Shown in pieces: positions 22,056 through 33,799 of a stretch of DNA of 64,000 nt. Below the pieces are notes generated by a model. The model was not told the DNA's origin and did not search any database. It saw nothing but the letters and a program-made list of their open reading frames with translations. This DNA is from Gerris lacustris (Eukaryota > Arthropoda > Insecta > Hemiptera > Gerridae). The stretch covers positions 40,318,629-40,382,628 of the forward strand of contig OX578282.1 in assembly GCA_951217055.1 (NCBI GenBank), given 5' to 3'. The position numbers and the translations under genes were made by a program. Numbering within the stretch: position 1 is the first letter of the stretch; the number at the start of each line of letters is the position of its first letter.

Positions 22056-22470
22056 ATCTTTGGTGACTCATCAGGAGGGGTTAACGACGTCATAAAGATC
22101 CCATTTTCAATAGGGATCCTCATCTCAACGAGCTTGATTTTTCGGTGCAAGTTTTATTTTGATACGTCAATTCGTTCGAGAGCTATCGTGCTTACAAGAT
22201 ATCCACAAGAAATTGTTGTAATTACTATTATTATTATTATTATTAAATTATTATTCGAATCGCTATGGTAACTTATTTTTTGGATCCAGGACCCTAAAAA
22301 TCATATGAAGCGATACCTCACTTGATTTTTTGTATTTTTTTTAATCATTGCTGACTCATCAGGAGGGGTTAATGACGTCATAAAGATATCATTTTTTATG
22401 GGGATCCTCATCTCAACGAGCTTGATTTTTCGGTGCAAGTTTTATTTTGATACGTCAATTCGTTCGAGAG
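22056..22470 (+). repeat. Local direct duplication, ~120-bp unit
   Basis: 'TGACTCATCAGGAGGGGTTA', 'GACGTCATAAAGAT', 'GGGATCCTCATCTCAACGAG', 'TTTTTCGGTGCAAGTTTTAT' and 'CAATTCGTTCGAGAGCTAT' occur at 22066-22185 and again at 22350-22465, about 283 bp apart. An (ATT)n run lies between them near 22236. It continues into the family B copy. Confidence 0.65.
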
Positions 22471-22479
22471 CTATTAAAA

Positions 22480-22880
22480 ACGTTACCTTGGAAAGTAAGA
22501 TATCGGTAAAAACGTTATCTCTATTTAATGTTTAGGCCCACTTTAATAGTTTTAACGATCTAAATCCCTTCATAGCGGTGTCGGTGTTAGTTAGAATTTT
22601 TTTCCGTCTAAAAAATTCCAATTTTATATTTGAAGGTTACGTTTACAAGAGCATTGCGGTCAAAGGCTTGGGCAGATAACATTTTCCAAGGAACTCGTGT
22701 TGGGCATTGGTAAAATGAACATGTGTACCAAATTTCAAATAAATCGGTCAACTTTTACTTAAGTTACCGTCATCGGTCGATTTCGTGAATGGTTTTGTGA
22801 CGGTCGGTTTTACAGTCAATTTCGTTACCGGCCGTTTTTTTCGAATTCACTCCCGGGCTCCAGACGCTGTAACGTGCCAT
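22480..22880 (+). repeat. Family B interspersed repeat, copy 2
   Basis: Starts within the family ('AAAACGTTACCTTGGAAAGT', 'TTTAGGCCCACTTTAATAG', 'CTTCATAGCGGTGTCGGTG') and runs through 'CGAACTCGTGTTGGGCATTG'-type sequence (here with AGG AACTCG), 'AAATGAACATGTGTACCAAA' and 'AAATCGGTCAACTTTTACTT'. The 5' head is missing. Confidence 0.6.
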
Positions 22881-23998
22881 TAGGAACTTCGTTCCAAAAA
22901 CCAAATATATATTTGTATTTAGAACATTCTCCTCTTTCATTTAACACTCCACATGACGCACTTGTCTTTAAAAAAAAAGTCTCAACCCTTTCAGCTTACT
23001 CTACACTAACGAACTCAGATAGACAAAACAAACACAAATAGACAAACATACGCAGGAAATTATAAGGGAATTATATCGGATTCCAACTACTAGGACCTTA
23101 AAAAAATTCCCATGTTAGAGAGCATGTGTTTTTAAAGCACTGAGGGATCGATTCATTCTCGGCGGGGAAAGCTTTTCTAGTTTTTTCTTCAAATTCATTA
23201 ATAAAAATATTCATAATATAAATCTTTAGACTAGGAGTGTCATTAATTTGTACATTTTTACGCTTTATTGATATTATAAAACACGAATCTCATATACATT
23301 TAAACAAATAGTACATTATTAAATAATAAATGTATTGTTTAGAATAAATTTTTTTTTTTAACTCAACAAATATTAGAGGGAAGAAATTGAACATAGTTTA
23401 AAATAAGACGAAAACATAGTTTCAAGTTATTTTGTAAAAGCAACTTAAAAAGTATTATAAACAAAAAAAAAAAATCAAAATCTCTGCGATAAGAACAAAT
23501 GTTTTCTAACGAGATTTGTTTTGCTCTCTCGTTTTCCTTATCACATTCAACGCAAAAAAGAATATATATATATATATATATATATTTAAAGGAAATTTTC
23601 CTCGAAAATAATCTCGAAAAAACTTTCTCAGTTTAAAGTAATAATCAACTTTTTCTCTAGAAAGTAAAAGTAAAAGAAAGAGTTGTTTGAGGAATTGATA
23701 ACAACTTTTTACTCAAAAAAACAACAAACAAGTTCCTAACAAGGGACTTTGCAAAGGGACTTAGTCCTTTCTTGTTCCCTTTTAAACAATAAGTTCCTCC
23801 CCTCCTTCCTACAAGTTATATCCCCAGTCTCTTACTTATTGGAAGTCAAAATCACTTTACGAAATTAGCAGACTTCTTTTTATCTACTGTTTCTTCAGAC
23901 AACAAGTTTTAAATTAAAAGTTGATGACGCTTTCCATTTCATTTTCCTATATTTGATTCTTTATAGAGAACTCAGAACTAAACCCCTTAATATATATA

Positions 23999-24076
<78 letters not shown>

Positions 24077-24529
24077 AAGAAGCTTCTCGATAAAGTTCCT
24101 AAAACAAAAGACTATTAGAGACAACTTTTTAGATGATAAAATATGTAAGAAAGAAATGGTATTTGTTTATTGGGATTTTTGTTCTTCTTCTACAAAAGTT
24201 TGATAATATAAAGAAAAAATCGGTAGGATCAAACTTGAACAAAACTTTCTCACACACATAGTAAGTCTGAATTTTTAAATAAATTTAAAAAGAGTTTATA
24301 AAATAAGTGCTTATCAAACAGGTGGTACTTTACTTATTCTTCATTTGTTTTTGATTTACAGGTAAATAAGTTTTATTTCCATCATAACATCGAAAACTAA
24401 ATTTTTACCCTGATAAAGGACTTTTTTGGTTGGATTCGTAATTAAATGGACTACATTTTAGATTTTTTTAATAAAAATGTCAAAAACATTTTCGAGAAAA
24501 TTCTTTTCACGTTTCTTTATAGTTTCGAA
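22881..24529. other. AT-rich interval with two (TA)n microsatellites
   Basis: (TA)n runs lie at 23563-23584 and about 24004-24072. 'ACAAACATACGCAGGAAATT' near 23045 resembles the 3' end of family D. No coding sequence was recognised. Confidence 0.5.
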
Positions 24530-24800
24530 AGGTAGCGCCTAAAATTAATAGCTAAAATACATTTCTCGATTTCACCTCAGGGTATCATTTCTTCGAACTT
24601 GTATGATAAATGTCATCGAAAAAGTACTTTACGCTCCATGCGTCTCCTCACAGTACAGACAAATAGACATTTAGGAAAAAAACAACTTTTCTAATTATAG
24701 GGGACCTTAAAACGAGTTAACCCCTTCAAAATCTCAAAATCAAAATATTCGTGCCATCACAATACTTTCTCTTTACAAACATGACAAAATAAAAACAACC
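24530..24800 (+). repeat. Family C interspersed repeat
   Basis: 'CATTTCTCGATTTCACCTCA', 'CGCTCCATGCGTCTCC', 'ATAGGGGACC', 'CCCTTCAAAATCTCAAAATC' and 'ACAATACTTTCTCTTTACAA' follow the order of the copy at 20215. Confidence 0.55.
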
Positions 24801-25867
24801 ACATATTGAACATATGGAACGTTAAAGTCATTCTGGAGGATGGAGTTGGATACACAAAAGGAAGCATTTGTTATTTTTTTCTTAGATTAGATAATTTTGG
24901 GTCCACGGGAGTTAGAGGGCTTTAGAAAATATATAAAATTTAATAATCCTAATTAAAATATATTTTAATTATAACATAATATAAATTTTTATACGAGTTG
25001 ATCTTCTAAGCACCTGTTTTTATAATATGTTTTTACCTTTGAATTATGTAATATTAGCCCAAACATAAATTAACTGCATACAATCTTTAATTCTGCAATA
25101 AATTTTTAAAAATATTTATATTAAAACGAAAGAATATACGAAATTATATAATTTAATTCATAAAGATTTATTTGATTTCTTTAAAAGAAAAAAAAACAAG
25201 GAAGATAAATTTTCGAAGCTTAAACTAAAATTATGAGTGGAATTTGGCTAAAATGTTTAGAAAACCTCCCGTTTTCGAGTTTAAAAAAAAAAAAAAAAAA
25301 ACGGAAAGGGAGGGCTATGTTTTTAAACCCCTCCTCCTCGGCTCTAATAATAAAGACGAGAGAAAATTTCTAGAAAAAACATTTAAATATAAATTTCTAC
25401 GGGGTTTTCTCTCTTTGTTTATCCGAAATGGAACTTGGGCAAATAAATTAGGGATTCTGTTGGTTAGCCGAGAGCTACCCCCCCCCCCCCTTATGGCTTC
25501 ATACTGGAAATATTTCTCAAGGGGGGAGGTTTAAAACCCAAGCTAATTTGAATTTACAATTAGGGAGAGGGAGTTTGGAGGGTTAAAAAGCCATTAGCCC
25601 CGTTTCTTTTTCCAGGGTTTAATATGAAAGCATTTTAGTCTGCCCATAAGTTGTGTTTGACTTCGGCCCAGTGCTTGAAATCTAAGGTTCGCCACGGTTT
25701 TTTAAAAGCTATCCTTCAAAATGTCAGTATTGAGTTGCAAATTAGGCTAGGATTTTACTGGGGGAAAATCGGTTAATTGAGAATTTTTTTTCAAAGTTTA
25801 GCTATTTGCTTGTAACCGTACAAAATAACGATGTACACCTTGTATACATTCCCAAAAACCTGGGGCT
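24801..25867. other. Interval without recognised features
   Basis: A 96-codon plus frame at 25244-25534 is a run of A-rich and C-rich homopolymers with no domain. C and A homopolymers occur at 25481-25490 and about 25286-25301. Confidence 0.4.
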
Positions 25868-26112
25868 TTAAACAGCACTGTGTCAGACTTGCAAACCCTG
25901 AAATGAAATTTAATCACGACCTACCATCCAAATTTCATTAAAATCGGACTAGAATATTTTAAAATGTGTTGGTTTTCAAACTTTCAGACAGACCAGAAAC
26001 AAAATATTCCCTGATGTCTAAAACCAATTCCTGTCTTTGTAATTTAAAATCGGAAACATATCAAATTTTCGTTCTTCAGAACGATCACATACCTTCCGTT
26101 GCCTTACGTTAA
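25868..26112 (+). repeat. Family A 3' portion
   Basis: 'CATCCAAATTTCATTAAAAT', 'TATTCCCTGATGTCTAAAAC', 'AATCGGAAACAT', 'AGAACGATCACATACCTTCC' and 'GTTGCCTTACGTTAAG' follow the order of the 3' half of copy 1. It abuts a family D copy. Confidence 0.6.
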
Positions 26113-26114
26113 GT

Positions 26115-26809
26115 AATATACAAAATAAACAGGTCAAGTGTGTGCTAGTCAGCAAACAGCGAGTGTTCGTAGGCAACCCTGCGTATAGTTTAAGTAGTAC
26201 CCTATTAATGGTGTTTTTTAAAATGCTAAAAAGCTTACTTTGAACTACCCTATGGGTCTGATATTCTCAAAACACATAACCAAACTTCTGATAAAGTATT
26301 TTTTTGCCACTGAACCGGACTACAACCATATAAATACTAGTTATAATAGTTAAATAATAGTTATAAAAACGTATTTTGTCAATAAAAATAATTATTTTTT
26401 TTTTTTCGAAATTTCCAAAAAGTGGTATCTTTACTTTTGGTCGAAGAATGTTCAGGAATTTTTTCAGATTTTTTGCACTTCACATAAGCGAGATAGAAGG
26501 GGGGGGGGGACACAGAAGAATTATATATTTTTGTAACCAGCTCGCCGTACCCTTTCATATGATACCTCTCAAGGTGTCGAAAAAAAAATATAAAATTTTA
26601 ACCCTAAGTTTTTTTACCCTAATATTTTTGAAAAATATTTTTTTTAAGTCGCTATATTTTTAAAATATATGGGTAGGTACAAGACACATACATGCCAAAT
26701 TTCAAAGTGATCGGATGAAAGGTGTAGCCGTGAGAGCAGGTGACAGGACGGACGGACAGACACACGGAGGAAAATATAAGGGTCCTTGGTTTTGCCTACG
26801 GACCCTAAT
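26115..26809 (+). repeat. Family D interspersed repeat, full-length-like copy
   Basis: Runs from 'ATAAACAGGTCAAGTGTGTG' to 'GGTTTTGCCTACGGACCCTA'. The G run at about 26500-26509 sits at the same point ('AAGCGAGATAGAA' then G) as in the other copies. The 3' half carries 'TACCCTTTCATATGATACC', 'AAGTCGCTATATTTTTAAAA', 'CAAAGTGATCGGA' and 'GGACGGACAGACACAC'. Confidence 0.7.
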
Positions 26810-26992
26810 AAGCTTTCAAGGAATGACCCCATGCAACTACTACTTTCTTTGCAGAAGATGCGTGGAATACAACCAGTTTAACTTTGGGTAGTACTGCAGG
26901 CACACAGTACCGCGGAGAAGAAGCTGAAGCTTTTTTGGACCACAGACTTGGCGGGGTGTTTTTTTTTACCACACAAGTGGTTTTTGGTAAGT
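26810..26992 (+). mobile_element. Family E, truncated right end
   Basis: 'AGCTTTCAAGGAATGACCCC', 'TTTCTTTGCAGAAGATGCGT', 'ACTTGGCGGGGTGTTTTTTT' and 'ACCACACAAGTGGTTTTTGG' match 42040-42296 of the complete family E element, with an internal deletion. It begins exactly where the family D copy ends. Confidence 0.6.
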
Positions 26993-27255
26993 ATTTTCAA
27001 GAAATACTGAAATACCTTGTCTTCACGATTTCTTGGAGGTTTTTGTTTCTTTTTTTGGGAGGGGGGGGAGCGCCTCAAATTTAGTAATGAAAATAACTTA
27101 TCGATTTTACATCGGGCATAAATAATCCGCGTCTGCGCAGCCAACAGAGGATAGACAGACATAAATGCCACTTTTCTGAACTCATGGCCCCTCAATTATG
27201 AAGATCTATCAAAATTGAATTTTTACACCATCACAGTACTTTCTCTCTATCTATT
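26993..27255 (+). repeat. Family C fragment
   Basis: 'ATTTTACATCGGGCATAAAT', 'CCGCGTCTGCGCAG', 'TAGACAGACATAAATGCCAC', 'CCATCACAGTACTTTCTCTC' and the end at about 27250 correspond to the 3' half of family C. The part before about 27090 contains a run of 10 G (27059-27068) and is unassigned. Confidence 0.45.
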
Positions 27256-27267
27256 CTATGTACTTTA

Positions 27268-27610
27268 TTTATTTATTTATTTTTATTCTGGGGGCCTTTT
27301 ACGCCCGAAGACGCAGGCCACTTAGGTGGGCACATTGAACCTACCCGGGTTAGGAACCTAACTTCTTCACATTTGAGTGAAGTGTTGGGTCGTTAACCAT
27401 GACTCCTTCGATGTGACTCGAAATGAGAGTGTATTTCATGGTTTCCAAGCCGAAACCTGGTGACGCTACTCTTTCGAGCAGCTACCCATTTATTTAAACA
27501 ATGCTGGGTGAACATTGAGCGGGAGGCCTGGTCCGGGAATTGAAACCAGAGCTCAAGGTCAAGTGGACACCCCCGTTCTACTGACCTCGCCCGATGCTGC
27601 TTTAATTGCC
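27268..27610 (-). mobile_element. tRNA-derived SINE, minus-strand copy
   Basis: The minus strand shows the B-box equivalent 'GGTTTCAATTCCCGGACCAG', then 'CTCAATGTTCACCCAGCATT', 'CTCGAAAGAGTAGCG', 'ACCAGGTTTCGGCTTGGAAA', 'GAGTCATGGTTAACGACC', 'CCTAACCCGGGTAGG', 'CCACCTAAGTGGCCTGCGTC' and a tail of ATTT-type repeats (27268-27290). It parallels the complete copy at 57963-58382. The tRNA-like head is more diverged (A box not clear). Confidence 0.75.
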
Positions 27611-28359
27611 TAATCGAAAAACAAACGATTTCTACTCCGATCTAAACAGCCCCCCCCCCCCCCCCCATGTACGTTTAAGATGTTCGTAGTCGATGCGAAA
27701 TCGTTCTATAAAATAATAGTAATAATAATTATATTTATTATTAAAGCTAAATATGTATATCTAAAAGGTTTTTAAAATTAAAGAAGTGAAACACCTTTCT
27801 TTTTTTTAAAAAAAAGAAAGCAGAAACATTTGCTATGTTTGAAAATAATCCGGGTTTGGGTAAATTTTACTGGTGAGCCCTCTTCTGCTTTCAGCCTGAA
27901 GGCTGTCTAATCCCACCCTCAGCACAACCAGTAGCTGTCTAGAAAGTTCTGACAGCTACCTCCACTTGCCTCTGCCTCCGTAACACCCTGGAAATATTTA
28001 ACTGTGGAATTAAAGTGTAAACCAACAGCCTGAGAGAATTTACAGAGACGGGGATTAAAATTCTATCCTTATTCACCAGAGGAGGGGAAGGGTAAAATAA
28101 AACACTAGGGGGGGGGGGGGGGGGAGGAGCATCAACAAGATATTTTCAACCATTTTCTGTGTGTGTTTTAGCAAACACATACCCCAAAATATACACTTTA
28201 ACGAAATAGAGAAATATTAACACATACAAAAGCATTAAGGATCTAAATAATAATGAAGTATATAGAATGAAGTCTCTATATACAGATCTAAAATATCTTA
28301 AAATATTAATCCAACACCCAAATATCATTTATAACCAATCCCATTAATTATTTTACTTT
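27611..28359. other. Interval with long C and G homopolymers
   Basis: A C run lies at about 27650-27666 and a G run at about 28108-28123. A small hairpin (GTAGCTGTC / GACAGCTAC) lies at 27931-27959. Minus frames at 28146-28328 show no domain. Confidence 0.4.
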
Positions 28360-28550
28360 TAATCAGTAAAAAAACCAGGAATGATATAAATGTTGGTTCG
28401 CAAAAATTAAGTAACAAGCACACTGACACGGAACCAACAACACGGAAAAACCAAATTTTTCCTGATGTCGGAAGCGCAGATCTGTCTTGGAATTTTTGAA
28501 ATCGGAGACATAAAAAATAATCGTTCTCCGGTAAGCTCGGAAGCAAAATT
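28360..28550 (+). repeat. Family A 3' fragment
   Basis: 'GGTTCGCAAAAATTAAG', 'TTCCTGATGTCGGAAGCG', 'TGTCTTGGAATTTTTGAAAT', 'CGGAGACATAAA' and 'GGTAAGCTCGGAAGC' match the family A 3' end. The hairpin centre is partly deleted. Confidence 0.6.
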
Positions 28551-28831
28551 TCAAATATAATATCTCCTCAAGAAACTTGAACTCTTGAAATGTACCAACT
28601 CTCTAGAAGTGTGAATAGTATAAATGAAATAATATTTATACACCATATTCTTTACAACAGAGAACCTCTTGTCTTCTACATGGCGTTCTGATCACAACTG
28701 CCTTGACCGTTCCTCTAGCGCTGCCTAATCTCAAGAATTGACAAGTCCACAAAAATGTACTACTGTAAAAAAAAAATTAATCAGAGGGGGATACGGCAAG
28801 GCTCAAACAAAAAAAACATGTGTGTTAGACA

Positions 28832-29600
28832 CAGTGACTGGCGTTATATGTGAAAAAATGAAGTAGGTTGTTCTACGACTTATGGGCCACAAAAAACGCT
28901 ATATTAACCATGGGTCAAATATTAACCGTTTTCACGCAAGGTCAAATTTTATGAAAACTTCCGTATTTGCTAACATTTCGATCGATATTAAAAAAGTAAA
29001 AAAGAAACGTATTTATTGTTGCAATTCTTGACTTACAGGTGAGTAAATAATTAAAAACAAGTAAGGTTGGTTTAGCATACTCATATTTGTGTCAACGATA
29101 GCAACAATAACTATGATTCTTTTTCACTTTCAACGAAGTTTACTAAAAATTCCGCCTTATGAATGGGTAATAATAATAATATTAATACTGATCGAAAGGT
29201 TAGTCAATAAGGAAGTTTTTCCAGAAGTCCGAAAAGTTTGAGCTCGGTTCTTTATTAAGATAAGTGACCTCAAAAAAATTGTATTTTAATGTTTTTCTTA
29301 AAAATAAAATTTGTATCAAATATTTGTCATATAATTTGAAGGAATGAAAATTACATTTTTCTTATAGCAAATTTTGTCAGCTTTACAAAGGTAGTGCCAA
29401 ACATTTTATTCTAGCTTTTATACTTTTGGTGCAATAAGCATTTTTATGAGCAAAGGTATGTAATCTTAAAAAATCCATGAAATTTGATTTTGTGGGAGAA
29501 CGGTTAAGATTTGATTGACCCATGGTTTATATTGTGTTTTTGTAGCCCTTGAGGCGTAGAACAACCTACTTCATTTTTTCACATATAACGCCTCACCCTG
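28832..29600. mobile_element. mariner-like non-autonomous element, 769 bp
   Basis: The right end, read inverted, is CAGGGTGAGGCGTTATATGT next to TA; the left end is CAGTGACTGGCGTTATATGT. Pairing continues through 'GAAAAAATGAAGTAGGTTGT', 'TCTACG' and 'ACCATGGGTCAA' for about 100 bp. CAGGGTG tips and a TA target are typical of Tc1/mariner. The left flank is CA rather than TA, so one target base has changed. No transposase was recognised in the core. Confidence 0.65.
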
Positions 29601-30624
29601 TATATTTACACCACAGTGTATGATAGATTGGAGAGTTTAGTATTTATAATTTGGAATGCTTTATGCTTTACTGTCCCCAATACATCAAGAGAGAACGTTT
29701 AAGATTGCATAAGGAAATCTATAGCGGTATAGACAAGCAGTTGTTATTACGAAAATGAGCGCTGAGATAGATTATTCAGAAGTCTGTTGTCGTTTTTGTA
29801 TTGTTTGAATAGGTAGCCCAAAACAGTCGTTATCAAGATATAATTCCAGACAGCGTGTCTAGTTTGACTGGGATAAAGGAATCGGGAAATAAATATGACA
29901 ATCTAATTATTCAAGTGGTAAATGATGAGTTAAATCAAGGTTCGAGGTAGTTGAAGCAACAGGGAAAGAGGTGAACTAGATATGAGGTGCTGTAGGAGAA
30001 ACAAATTGCTTTAAAGTTTTTGACATTTCGACACGCTAACATCAAAACAGAGTTGGCAGAGTGAAGAATCAAAATATGGCAAAATGTAACGAGCTGATGT
30101 TGGTGAAGCAGCTCTCAGGCTCTAACAGTGTAAGACTAACGACTTGGCAACTTTACCACGTCAAACTAACTTTTCTTACCAAATTACTTTTACCAACAAC
30201 TAACTCTGTATTCTCTAAACACAAATATTACGAAACTTCTCTACTTAACAGCTAGGTGCAGGGAGAAAAGGCACGAAAACAAAATATTATGTAGGTAATA
30301 AGAATAACACTCGTAAGAGTATAAAACTATCAGAACACTAAAGATATAACAAGAGAAAGACTTAAATAACAAATCAAATATACTTGCAGAAAGTTAAATT
30401 ATTACTAGATCTTTACATCAACGAATTTCTAAAGTAGCAAATTATATAGAACTTACTTCAGTAATTAATCACTGTGATTTCGGTAGTATAAATTAATTCA
30501 GTAATTTCAAAGTTTGACGCTACACTTCGAGAAAAACATGGAGAAACGGTCACATGAGATTACAATCTGTTTCGATTCCCAGTGGGGCCACACTTATTTT
30601 TAAGAAATATTAAATTTTCATTTT
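29601..30624. other. Interval without recognised features except a B-box fragment
   Basis: 'CTGTTTCGATTCCCAGTGGG' at about 30568 is a B-box-like sequence. Otherwise AT-rich with short frames. Confidence 0.4.
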
Positions 30625-30940
30625 CGCAGGTGGTTGAAATTAGTATGCCACAAACTGTGTCATCAGTCCTTTCGATAAACCCTCCAATTTCTCCACAATT
30701 GGATAAGTAATTTTTAAGATAGGTGAAAATAAATGTATGTTTGTGGGCATGAGGAAAAGAAAGAAATTAGCACAGTAAGTCGAAACTTATATGGGACCAA
30801 CAATGAACAAATTTTGACCGACAGACAGAGACGGAACTCAAAATGTTCCCTGGAAGGCTGATACGGATTTCTGTCCTGGAATTTTTGAAATCGGAGACAT
30901 AAAATATTTTATCTACTCACGGCAGCAAAATTAAGCATTA
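30625..30940 (+). repeat. Family A fragment, internally deleted
   Basis: 'GTGGTTGAAATTAGTATG', 'GAAACTTATATGGGACCAAC', 'CGACAGACAGAGACGGAA', 'AATGTTCCCTGG' and 'GGAATTTTTGAAATCGGAGA' are in family order. The 'AAATTTCATTAAAATCGG' phrase is deleted. A short family G-like block (ATCTACTCACGGCAGCAAAA) follows at about 30910. Confidence 0.5.
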
Positions 30941-31027
30941 CTCATTACTTAACTGTTTTTAGGCTGGAAAGAACAATTTCGCTGAAGAACAATTGGCAGA
31001 AAAGTAGTTGAAACAGTCAGGGAAATA

Positions 31028-31049
31028 TTTCTCTGCCTAGGCAGAGAAA
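31028..31049. repeat. Perfect 22-bp palindrome
   Basis: TTTCTCTGCC, central TA, GGCAGAGAAA. It lies about 90 bp left of the 31141 transposon and shares 'CTGCC' words with family G. Function unknown. Confidence 0.65.
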
Positions 31050-31339
31050 GTACAGTGTTTATCAGTGCGTGTCATAACATATATTTTTGTTTGTGTTTAG
31101 TTTTATTTTAATTTAGTTTTATACTTGTTTTATTAAAAATAGTCCAGTCACTCGGGCGAAAAATAGAGCCTTACCTCCGAATTCTGTCGGACTGCATGGA
31201 TGTGGCTGAAAATTTGGATTTAAGCTTGTCTTACCCTCCTTTTCAAAAGTTATATATGGGCGAGGTGTGCCTTTTGATTTTAAGGGGTTAAAACTACCCC
31301 TAAGTGAAAATAATAGGAAAACACGTATTTAAGCATTTT

Positions 31340-31850
31340 ATGCATTAAAATGTGATTGAATTAAGTAAAATAAACATATTCAATGATAATTTGTACTTTA
31401 ATACAAATTTTCAACCCTTAGAAACCACCCCCTTATAACGAAAATAACTTTTTTTTACGCTTTGAAATGCTTAACTTGTGAATTAAAATCAATAAAAATG
31501 CATTAATCGTTTGTGAAATGATGTTTCATTGGTTTCAAATTTTCAACCCCTAGAAAGCACCCCTTCATGCAAAAAAAAAATACTAAAAAAGCCTATTTAT
31601 AGTTTAAAATGTTTTAATTTTCCATTTTTTCACTAAAAATGCATTCCCCGCTTATGAAACGATATTTCTTTAGTTTCAATTTTTCAACCCCTAAAGGCGA
31701 CTACAACGTTAAATATAGCTTTTTACACTTTAAAATTCTTAACTTATGTATTTAAATCAATAAAAATTTGTTCCTTGCTTATGAAACGTTATTTCTTTGG
31801 TTGCAACTTTTTTATCCCTTAGAAACTACTCCCTATGCTAATAACAGTAC
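31340..31850 (+). repeat. Four degenerate ~135-bp tandem units in the transposon's left part
   Basis: 'TTTTCAACCC' with 'TAGAAACCACCCC'-like sequence recurs at about 31408, 31545, 31683 and 31810. Each is preceded by 'TTAAAATCAATAAAAATGCA'-like and 'TTCATTGGTTTCAA'-like sequence. Subterminal tandem units are common in DNA transposons. Confidence 0.55.
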
Positions 31851-31985
31851 AATGCACTCAATATTATTTGAATTTTGGTTTTATTAATTATAAGATATAA
31901 AAAATACGTAAAAATGTTGGTAAATTATGTAAAAAATAGTAAAAAAAAAGTAAAAAAATAGTTTAAAAAAAGATAGTGCAAAAAA

Positions 31986-32506
31986 TTAGGAACCATCACA
32001 ATCACTTGATATAATATCTTCATCGACTTTATCTTCTTCTTCATTAATTGAAGGGCAGTTTTGACAATTATCTCCCGAGCAGGTCGCACACGTGGCATTT
32101 CAAAATAAACCTAGCCTCCAACAACCACACGAAGGTCCGCAACCTTTTTTACAATTGCAAAAAATCATCTTCAACAGCTCCTCTGGTGCAGGCAAACTTA
32201 GCATTCTACTGGTTGTAGAGATTCTGCATCTTTGAGCTATCCCCAATCAATTATTTTTATGTTCTTATTTCCCAGGCATAACTGGGTTTGTAAGAATACT
32301 CTTTTTATATGCTCATTGAGAGCACCAACTGTTGGTACAAGGGAAGATAATTTAACCGCAGTATCCTTTGTAGTGGCTTTTATAAATGACTCGTACCTCA
32401 TTTGCTGTAGAAACGATGAGTAATCTTCAATTTTATTTAATTTATTCACGTGAGCAACCTTAGCAAGTCCATACAATAAAATGGTGCAGTACCTGCCAGC
32501 TTCCAA
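31986..32506 (-). pseudogene. Decayed transposon gene, C-terminal part with a cysteine-rich tail
   Basis: The minus frame from 32506 ends the open part with LGNKNIKIIDWG and contains SFIKATTKDTAVKLSSLVPT. After a frameshift near 32230, another frame reads LPAPEELLKMIFCNCKKGCG, then PSCGCWRLGLF, an in-frame stop, then CATCSGDNCQNC and an acidic tail ending at a stop at 31986-31988. This arrangement (a 'WLGN...DWGW' segment, a 'LPPAPExLLxxIxCNCKxxC' segment and a final CxxCxGxxCxN) is a pattern I recognise from a family of uncharacterised proteins multiplied in insect and other invertebrate genomes. Its biochemical role is unknown to me. At least one frameshift and one stop show it is dead. The upstream part of the gene was not found. 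Confidence 0.6.
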
Positions 32507-33799
32507 AATGTGGTCAATCTAGGAAGTGATATCATAAAATTCATCTACAAAACTATTATACGTACTTTAGATATCTGAGAGCTCCAAAATACGTATATTT
32601 TTCACGCTCCAAAATTATCTCCTAAAACTATTATTGGTTTTTCTTCAATAAATTAGTTAATTTTCGAGCTTTGATATATGTATGCATAGCCATTTGAAAG
32701 GTAATTTCAAGGGCTACAAGGCTAGGTTCATTAGAAAGTCAAACTACCCCTCAATTTTGAAAAATTAAGGGTTGAAGCACTCGAAACAGGGGGTGTTCAC
32801 ACCAAGACCCACACTTTAATCGGTGATATCTCCATTGATTTTCATGCTGCAGAAGTTTATAAGAAATGAAAATATTCATTGAAAAAAGAGCTTCATTTTT
32901 GTATTCTATCATTTTAAATGTATGTATTATAGTTTTTAAGTTATTTTGAAAAAAGGGAATTTTTTAGAAATTTTCAAAATAGGCGATATAATTTAATCGA
33001 ACTTATTTTTCAAAAATAATGCATTTTAAACCAGTCAAACTCCTGGATCTAATAAAGAACACTAAAATAAAATGTATTATAGAGGGAAAACGATTAATTT
33101 TGATTCTGGTGGATATTAGGTTGATTATACTGCCTTTTTTTCCTTAAAATATTCGAGGAGTCCATCGTTTACGAGCTGTAACTCACTCAGTTTACATGCA
33201 AATGACTTTTAACAGTACTCATTTTAAAGGTCTTTTCATGGACTATAAAAAACTTCCTTATCATTATCCCCGAAAAATCAACCCTTTTCTTGCAATTTAA
33301 CGTTGAATACATTGATCCAAGTATTCGCAAAAAAAAATGTCTCCTTTCACCGACCATATCTCCCTTTGTATTGCACCTAGAATATCTTATAAAAAATTAA
33401 TCTCTTTGTTTTTTTATAAGCTTCATTTTTGTTTTCTATACTTTTTTCGATCAGAGGCATATTTTTTAGTTATTCGGGAAAAACCGTTAAAAAACATGCC
33501 TTTTTTCAATGAAAATTCGCTGTTTTCAACCACGAATAACTCAAAAAGTATTGACTTTCGAAATAAACTCTATAGAACAAAAGTTGCTTAGAATTTGATC
33601 CTCTATCGATTCCCGTGGTTATTTTGAGCAAAAGAATTTCCACCCCCGAGAAGGGGTGGCAACCACCCCTGGGGTGGAAGCACACATCGGCACTATATAA
33701 CTTTTGTTGTTTGAGCACTTTCCCATCAACTCACCAAATTTCAAGTGAATCGGTTCAGTCCGACAGAATTCGGAGGGGAATAGCCCGAGTGACTGGACT

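Larger units (their letters stand above)
31141..33799. mobile_element. 2.66-kb DNA transposon with AGTCCAGTCACTCGGGC inverted ends
   Basis: The first 17 bases (31141-31157) are perfectly inverted at 33783-33799. After a diverged stretch, 'CCTCCGAATTCTGTCGGACTG' is matched again within the arms, giving inverted ends of ~55 bp. The flanks share only A-rich bases, so duplication length is unresolved. A decayed cysteine-rich gene lies inside on the minus strand (31986-32506), and degenerate ~135-bp tandem units lie at the left. The superfamily was not identified from the ends; the gene is not an obvious DDE transposase. Confidence 0.72.
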
